From: Bacteroidaceae bacterium
GTDB taxonomy: Bacteria > Bacteroidota > Bacteroidia > Bacteroidales > Bacteroidaceae
NCBI GenBank assembly: GCA_017507105.1
Contig: JAFWBM010000048.1
Coordinates: 1 to 41,754, forward strand
Direction: 5' to 3'
Length of the DNA stretch: 41,754 bases
Shown: positions 36,814-41,754 of the stretch, piece by piece
Numbering within the stretch: the first letter of the stretch is position 1
How the letters are laid out: each line of letters begins with the position of its first letter
Translations under genes and position numbers: made by a program
The notes under the pieces: model-generated
Told to the model about the DNA's origin: nothing
The model's database searches: none
Seen by the model: the letters and a program-made list of their open reading frames with translations, nothing else

Positions 36814-38826
36814 ATGAACAGCAAGCAACTGATGAACAAAGCAGCAGACAATATACGTATACTGACTGCTGCAATGGTAGAAAAAGCAAAATCGGGACAC
36901 CCAGGAGGTGCAATGGGAGGTGCAGATTTTATAAATGTCCTATACTCTGAATTTTTGGTATATGACCCCGAGAATCCTCTATGGGAGGGACGCGACCGTT
37001 TCTTCCTTGATCCCGGCCACATGTCTCCAATGCTTTATGCAGTTCTTGCATTGTCGGACAAATATACAATGGACGACCTCAAGCAGTTGCGTCAGTGGAA
37101 GAGTAACACCCCTGGACATCCCGAGGTAAACTTTGCACGCGGAATTGAGAACACCTCTGGTCCTCTTGGACAGGGTCACACATATGCTGTGGGTGCAGCT
37201 ATTGCTGCAAAGTTCCTTGAAGCACGCTTGGGTAGCGAGGTTATGGGCCAGACAATATATGCCTTTATCTCGGACGGTGGTGTTCAAGAGGAGATTTCAC
37301 AAGGTGCAGGTCGTATGGCCGGATACCTGAAACTGAATAACCTCATAATGTTTTATGATGCCAACCAGATACAACTATCTACACGCTGTGATCAGGTAAT
37401 GTTCGAAGATACAGCCAAGAAATACGAGGCCTGGGGCTGGAAGGTAATAACTATAGACGGAAACGACTGTGACGCTATTCGCGCAGCCCTTACAGAGGCT
37501 AAAGCCGAGCAGGAGCGTCCTACCTTAATTATAGGAAACACTGTTATGGGTAAGGGTGCACGCCGTGCCGATGGCAGCAGTTACGAGTTTGATTGTGGGA
37601 CACATGGTGCCCCTCTTGGCGGAGATGCATACATAAATACAATAAAAAATCTTGGTGGAGATATAGAGAATCCATTTGTATTCTTCCCCGAGGTTAAAGA
37701 GATGTACGACAACCGTCTCAACGAACTTCGTGCAATAGTAGCAGAACGCAAGAAAGTTAAAGCAGCATGGGCAGCACAGAACCCCGACCTTGCAGTAAAG
37801 ATGGCCGAGTGGTTTGCCGGAAAACAACCCAATATTGATTGGGCTTCAATAGAGCAAAAAGCCGACTCACCCACCCGTAATGCTTCGGCTCATGTCCTTG
37901 GAATACTTGCCGAGAACTATGGCAATATGATATGTTCATCAGCCGACCTCAGCAACAGTGACAAGACTGACGGTTTCTTGAAAAAGACACACGCCTTCAC
38001 TCCCGGTGATTTCAGTGGAGCATTCCTGCACGCAGGTGTATCGGAGCTTACAATGGCATGTATTTGTATTGGTATGGCACTTCATGGAGGTGTAATTGCT
38101 GCATGCGGTACATTCTTCGTATTCAGCGACTACATGAAACCTGCTATACGTATGGCAGCCCTTATGGAGTTACCTGTAAAGTTCGTGTGGTCACACGATG
38201 CATTCCGCGTAGGAGAGGATGGACCTACACACGAGCCTGTTGAACAAGAGGCACAGGTACGTCTTATGGAAAAGATAAAGAACCATAGTGGCAAGAACTC
38301 TATGCTTGTACTTCGTCCAGCCGATGTAAATGAGGCCACAGAAGCATGGCGCATGGCTATGGAGAACGATAACACCCCCACAGGTCTTATATTCTCACGT
38401 CAGAATGTAAACAATCTCCCAGAGGGAACCGACTACAGTCAGGCAAGCAAGGGTGCATATGTAATTGCCGGTTCAGATGAAGACTACGATGTAATATTGT
38501 TGGCATCCGGTTCCGAGGTATCAACCCTTGTAGAAGGAGCAAAGATGCTTAAAGCCGATGGTATCAAGACACGTATAGTATCAGTACCTTCAGAGGGACT
38601 TTTCCGCAACCAAAGTAAAGAGTATCAAGAGAGTATACTTCCGTCAGGAGCAAAGATATTCGGTCTCACAGCCGGACTGCCGGTAAATCTCGAGGGCCTT
38701 GTAGGTACCAACGGCAAGGTATACGGATTGGGTTCATTCGGTTATTCAGCACCATACAAAGTGCTTGACGAGAAACTAGGCTTCACTGCAGAGAATGTAT
38801 ATAATCAGGTAAAAGCAATGCTATAA
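36814..38826 (+). CDS. tkt: Transketolase
   Basis: A 670-residue thiamine-diphosphate enzyme transferring two-carbon ketol units in the non-oxidative pentose phosphate pathway. KSGHPGGAMGGAD (26-38, substrate-binding H29), GPLGQG (116-121), the ThDP/metal motif SDGGVQEEISQGAGRMAG (153-170) with D154 and DAN (182-184), the pyrimidine-domain GVSELTMACICIGMALHGG and HDAFRVGEDGPTHEPVEQ are all present, and the length is normal. rpiB starts 2 nt after the stop, so the two pentose-phosphate enzymes are co-expressed. Confidence 0.97.
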   Translation: MNSKQLMNKAADNIRILTAAMVEKAKSGHPGGAMGGADFINVLYSEFLVYDPENPLWEGRDRFFLDPGHMSPMLYAVLALSDKYTMDDLKQLRQWKSNTPGHPEVNFARGIENTSGPLGQGHTYAVGAAIAAKFLEARLGSEVMGQTIYAFISDGGVQEEISQGAGRMAGYLKLNNLIMFYDANQIQLSTRCDQVMFEDTAKKYEAWGWKVITIDGNDCDAIRAALTEAKAEQERPTLIIGNTVMGKGARRADGSSYEFDCGTHGAPLGGDAYINTIKNLGGDIENPFVFFPEVKEMYDNRLNELRAIVAERKKVKAAWAAQNPDLAVKMAEWFAGKQPNIDWASIEQKADSPTRNASAHVLGILAENYGNMICSSADLSNSDKTDGFLKKTHAFTPGDFSGAFLHAGVSELTMACICIGMALHGGVIAACGTFFVFSDYMKPAIRMAALMELPVKFVWSHDAFRVGEDGPTHEPVEQEAQVRLMEKIKNHSGKNSMLVLRPADVNEATEAWRMAMENDNTPTGLIFSRQNVNNLPEGTDYSQASKGAYVIAGSDEDYDVILLASGSEVSTLVEGAKMLKADGIKTRIVSVPSEGLFRNQSKEYQESILPSGAKIFGLTAGLPVNLEGLVGTNGKVYGLGSFGYSAPYKVLDEKLGFTAENVYNQVKAML

Positions 38827-38828
38827 AT

Positions 38829-39263
38829 ATGAAAACAGTAGGATTGGCAAGCGACCATGCAGGTTACCCACTTAAGGAACTTGTAAAAGAGTGGTTGAAG
38901 GAACTTGGTTTCGACAACAAAGATTTTGGTACTTACAGCACCGATAGTTGTGACTATCCACAATTCGGGCATGCATTGGCAACAGCAGTAGAAAGCGGAG
39001 AATGTCCTGTTGGAATAGCTATTTGTGGCACAGGCAACGGTATAAACATGAGTGTGAATCACCATGCAGGCATCAGAGGTGCATTATGTTGGCAACCCAA
39101 GATAGCAGAATTGGCCCGTCAGCATAACGATGCGAACATTTTGGTAATGCCGGGACGTTTCATAGAAGAATCCACCGCCAAAGAGTGTGTAAGAGTCTTT
39201 CTGACCACAGAATTTGAAGGAGGCAGACATCAAAGGAGAATAGAAGCAATACCCTATAAATAA
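38829..39263 (+). CDS. rpiB: Ribose-5-phosphate isomerase B
   Basis: A 144-residue RpiB/LacAB-family isomerase interconverting ribulose 5-phosphate and ribose 5-phosphate. ASDHAGYPLK (7-16, D9 and H10), YSTDSCDYPQFG, the anion-hole and catalytic-Cys motif ICGTGNGINMSVNHHAGIRG (C66) and HNDANILVMPGRF match the family at the expected size. It overlaps functionally with tkt, whose stop lies 2 nt upstream. Confidence 0.96.
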   Translation: MKTVGLASDHAGYPLKELVKEWLKELGFDNKDFGTYSTDSCDYPQFGHALATAVESGECPVGIAICGTGNGINMSVNHHAGIRGALCWQPKIAELARQHNDANILVMPGRFIEESTAKECVRVFLTTEFEGGRHQRRIEAIPYK

Positions 39264-39300
39264 AATAATATAAGTGGCATAACTGCCACTTATATTATTT
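39263..39300 (+). terminator. 17-bp hairpin after rpiB
   Basis: Positions 39263-39279 pair perfectly with 39284-39300 around a TAAC loop. It starts at the last base of the rpiB stop codon region, and the right arm ends in TATTATTT. It closes the tkt-rpiB operon before the MATE gene. Confidence 0.8.
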
Positions 39301-39323
39301 ATATAAAGCTACAAAAACTATAT

Positions 39324-40670
39324 ATGAAATATAGTCAGCACTATAGTAAAATATTAAGACTGGGTACCCCTATCGTGCTGGGACAGCTCGGCAACGTAAT
39401 ACTTGGCTTTATAGACACTATAATGGTAGGACATTACAGCGCCGAGGCACTATCTGCATCTGGATTTGTAAACAACATTTTCAACCTTGGCATATTGACC
39501 CTATTGGGATTCAGTTATGGTGCAACTCCCGTAATAGGAGCTTTCTACGGACGAAAAGAGAATTACAATGTAGGTGCAGCTTTCAAAGACAGTATTATAG
39601 CCAACATACTATGCGGAACTATAATAATATCCATATATATACTACTCTATTTCAATCTTCATAACCTGGGACAACCACAACACCTTATTCCCTTGATGGA
39701 ACCCTATTTCATGGTACTGCTGATCTCGCTCCCATTTGTAGTGCTATTTAACAGCTACAAACAGTTTGCCGATAGTGTATCGGCAACAAAAATAGCTATG
39801 TGGGTCATTATAATCGGTAATGCAACAAATATAATATTCAATTACCTTCTTATATTCGGTGTTGCCGGATTCCCGGAATTGGGCCTTACAGGTGCAGGTA
39901 TAGCAACCCTTGTCTCGCGAATATTAATGGTAGTTGTTTTCCTGATTATAATAAACAAACAAAACCGTTTCCGCCAATACATAAAGGGATATAAAGCACG
40001 GCGCACGCGTAAGAAAGAAATTAGCAACCTATTCCGTATAGGAACGCCTTTAGGTCTGCAGATGGGTATGGAGACAGCATCTTTCTCACTTGCCTCATTG
40101 CTTATGGGTTGGCTGGGTGCGACCGAACTTGCTGCATTTCAAGTTATGTGCATAACGGGCTCGCTCTGTTTCCTTGTATACTATGGTATAGGAGCTGCAG
40201 CCTGCATACGTATGAGCCACTACAGAGGACGTGGTGATTGGCACAATGTACAGCAAACAGCAAATGCAAGCCTACATATAATACTTGCATCGGCAATGTT
40301 CCTATCTCTATTCATTGCAATATTCAAGCAACAGCTTGCTGCAATATTCACAAATGACAATGAGATACAAACAATGTTTACAGCCCTATTGATACCAATG
40401 CTTGTATATCAGATAAGCGATGGAATGCAAACTAACTATGCAAATGCCCTGCGAGGCATACAAATAACAAAACCATTGGGAATATATGCCTTCATATCTT
40501 ACATTTGCCTTGCACTACCTACAAGCTACATACTGGGATTTACTTTTAATATGGGTGCTATGGGTGTGGCATATGGTCTTCCTGTCGGACTTACAATTGC
40601 GGCAATACTATACTTCAGACGTTTCAGAAAAGAGATTAGAAGTAACATAAGCAGATTAGAAGCAAAATAA
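39324..40670 (+). CDS. MATE family efflux transporter
   Basis: A 448-residue inner-membrane multidrug and toxin extrusion-type antiporter with about 12 membrane segments. The start LRLGTPIVLGQLGNVILGF followed by IDTIMVGHYSAEALSASG is the family signature, and the repeat half begins near NLFRIGTPLGLQMGMETASF. The family exports cationic compounds using sodium or proton gradients; the substrate is not predictable. It starts 24 nt after the rpiB terminator, so it probably has its own weak promoter or depends on read-through. No clear terminator follows. Confidence 0.92.
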   Translation: MKYSQHYSKILRLGTPIVLGQLGNVILGFIDTIMVGHYSAEALSASGFVNNIFNLGILTLLGFSYGATPVIGAFYGRKENYNVGAAFKDSIIANILCGTIIISIYILLYFNLHNLGQPQHLIPLMEPYFMVLLISLPFVVLFNSYKQFADSVSATKIAMWVIIIGNATNIIFNYLLIFGVAGFPELGLTGAGIATLVSRILMVVVFLIIINKQNRFRQYIKGYKARRTRKKEISNLFRIGTPLGLQMGMETASFSLASLLMGWLGATELAAFQVMCITGSLCFLVYYGIGAAACIRMSHYRGRGDWHNVQQTANASLHIILASAMFLSLFIAIFKQQLAAIFTNDNEIQTMFTALLIPMLVYQISDGMQTNYANALRGIQITKPLGIYAFISYICLALPTSYILGFTFNMGAMGVAYGLPVGLTIAAILYFRRFRKEIRSNISRLEAK

Positions 40671-40863
40671 TACAAAATACTTGTTGCAAGAATTCAACCA
40701 CGAGAAAGAGGATTCATAGCTTATATTCCGGAGAGCATCGAACGAATTAGAAATTTCCATTACAGAGCACTCTAATCACGTGCATATTGTACACATATTA
40801 TACATTTTATACGTTAATTATGTTAAAAGCAACATTTTCTGCATCCATCTTGCACATTTAATG

Positions 40864-40871
40864 TATATTTG
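40864..40871 (+). promoter_or_regulatory. Candidate -7 box (TATATTTG) for the OmpP1/FadL-like gene
   Basis: TATATTTG is a perfect TAnnTTTG match 72 nt upstream of the ATG at 40944. A TTTT lies about 24 nt upstream. The remaining intergenic sequence 40671-40863 shows no gene. Confidence 0.4.
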
Positions 40872-40943
40872 TGCAGTTTTTCAAAAAAGAAACAGTTTTA
40901 ACAAGAAAAACACTAAAGTAAGTATAACTTAAAACTTATTATC

Positions 40944-41754
40944 ATGAAAAGAATTTTCGCAAGTATTGCATTGGTATCTCTTGCAGTTGTCTCTTTTGCA
41001 GGCGGTCTGCTAACAAACACAAACCAGAGTGCATCATTCGTGCGTAACCCTGCACGCTACGCATCATTGGAGACCGATGCTATCTATTTCAACCCTGCTG
41101 GTACAGCATTCTTCAACGAAGGTTGGTCTTTCTCTGCAAACTGGCAGATGATATGGCAGCAGCGTGATGCTATCAACCTCCAGAACAATAAGAAGTACGA
41201 TGGTAAAGTATATGTTCCCTGCATGCCCACACTTTTTGCAGCTTACAAGACTGGCGATTGGACCTTCAGCGGATTCTTCGGAATGCCTGGTGGCGGTGGT
41301 AAAGCAGAGTTCAACGGTGGTCTACCTTTATTTGACAACTTGATCGGTGGTCTTGGCCAGAGCTTTGGAATGCCAATCAACGGTGCTTCTCAGTTCGAGT
41401 CTACACAGTACTTGTTTGCCCTTCAGCTTGGTGCAGCATACAAAATAACAGAGAACCTCTCGGCTTATGCAGGTATTCGCACAAACTACATCAGCAACAA
41501 CTATCAGGGTACAATTAAAGCAAACACAGACCTCACAGCACTTGGTGTAGGTATGATGAACATAGCAACCGTAAACCTTGATATGGACCAGAGCGGTATT
41601 GCATTTGCTCCCATCGTAGGTTTGGACTACAAGATTGGAAACTTCAACTTTGCTGCAAAATATGAGTTCCGCGCTGTTACCAACATAGAGAACGACACAA
41701 AGAAGATTGCAATTGAAGCAAACAAGGCTCTTGACGATATACCTGCTCTTGGTA
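40944..41754 (+). CDS. OmpP1/FadL-type outer-membrane protein (partial, runs off right edge)
   Basis: The frame from ATG at 40944 stays open to the last base, giving about 270 residues of an incomplete protein. A signal peptide (MKRIFASIALVSLAVVSFAG) is followed by LTNTNQSASFVRNPARYASL and DAIYFNPAGTAFF, the conserved N-terminal hatch of OmpP1/FadL/TodX family barrels, then alternating beta-strand segments ending in aromatic residues (FALQLGAAYKITENLSAYAGI, IVGLDYKIGNFNFAAKYEF). FadL-type proteins import hydrophobic compounds such as long-chain fatty acids across the outer membrane. Family homologues have about 400-500 residues, so a third or more is missing beyond the window. Confidence 0.88.
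   Translation, partial: MKRIFASIALVSLAVVSFAGGLLTNTNQSASFVRNPARYASLETDAIYFNPAGTAFFNEGWSFSANWQMIWQQRDAINLQNNKKYDGKVYVPCMPTLFAAYKTGDWTFSGFFGMPGGGGKAEFNGGLPLFDNLIGGLGQSFGMPINGASQFESTQYLFALQLGAAYKITENLSAYAGIRTNYISNNYQGTIKANTDLTALGVGMMNIATVNLDMDQSGIAFAPIVGLDYKIGNFNFAAKYEFRAVTNIENDTKKIAIEANKALDDIPALG

Noticed and set aside
1-41754. CRISPR array, tRNA, rRNA or insertion sequence with transposase
   Set aside because: No regularly spaced direct repeats, no cloverleaf with a CCA-type end, no rRNA-like segment and no transposase or integrase frame were found by reading the window.

Overview
The window looks like a chromosomal segment of a gut-type member of the Bacteroidales. The signs are a SusC/SusD pair, signal peptides followed by weak ribosome binding sites in AT-rich leaders, several matches to the Bacteroidetes -7 promoter box (TAnnTTTG), type-IX-secretion-like C-terminal tails, a serC-serA-DUF1015 cluster, and a Ser-type sulfatase. 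Genus cannot be fixed from the sequence alone; Prevotella, Bacteroides and Muribaculaceae relatives all fit.

Positions 1-597 hold no convincing gene but a dense set of inverted repeats. Positions 648-19225 form a polysaccharide-utilisation-like locus for a fucosylated glycan with a chitobiose core. It contains a SusC-like receptor and SusD-like lipoprotein (minus strand), followed by a GH85 endo-beta-N-acetylglucosaminidase. Divergent from these are an AmpG-like MFS permease, a GH95 alpha-L-fucosidase and a BadF/BadG-type (probably N-acetylglucosamine) kinase. Convergent to those are a GH29 alpha-L-fucosidase and a 722-residue secreted protein of unknown function with a sorting-type tail. A coherent reading is that the GH85 enzyme releases N-glycans at the surface, SusC/D imports them, periplasmic fucosidases trim fucose, AmpG-like MFS takes small GlcNAc-containing products into the cytoplasm, and the kinase phosphorylates them. 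This is inference from gene families; no mannosidase, sialidase, hexosaminidase, sigma/anti-sigma pair or hybrid two-component regulator is present in the window.

Positions 19397-29689 are mostly housekeeping. On the minus strand lie a sulfatase abutting a DbpA-type RNA helicase, then serC-serA-DUF1015-yigZ ending at a strong terminator. On the plus strand lie grpE, dnaJ and folC. Positions 29690-30338 are non-coding or degraded. Positions 30339-33944 are a galactose operon (galM, MFS sugar transporter, galK) in which galM is interrupted by one in-frame TAG. A convergent tex gene follows, then a truncated acyltransferase-3 remnant, transketolase plus rpiB, a MATE exporter, and the 5' part of an OmpP1/FadL-type outer-membrane protein that runs off the right edge.

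Transcription units are commonly closed by very long, perfect hairpins immediately after stop codons (598-623, 4873-4922, 15414-15458, 33959-34008, 39263-39300), some shared by convergent genes.
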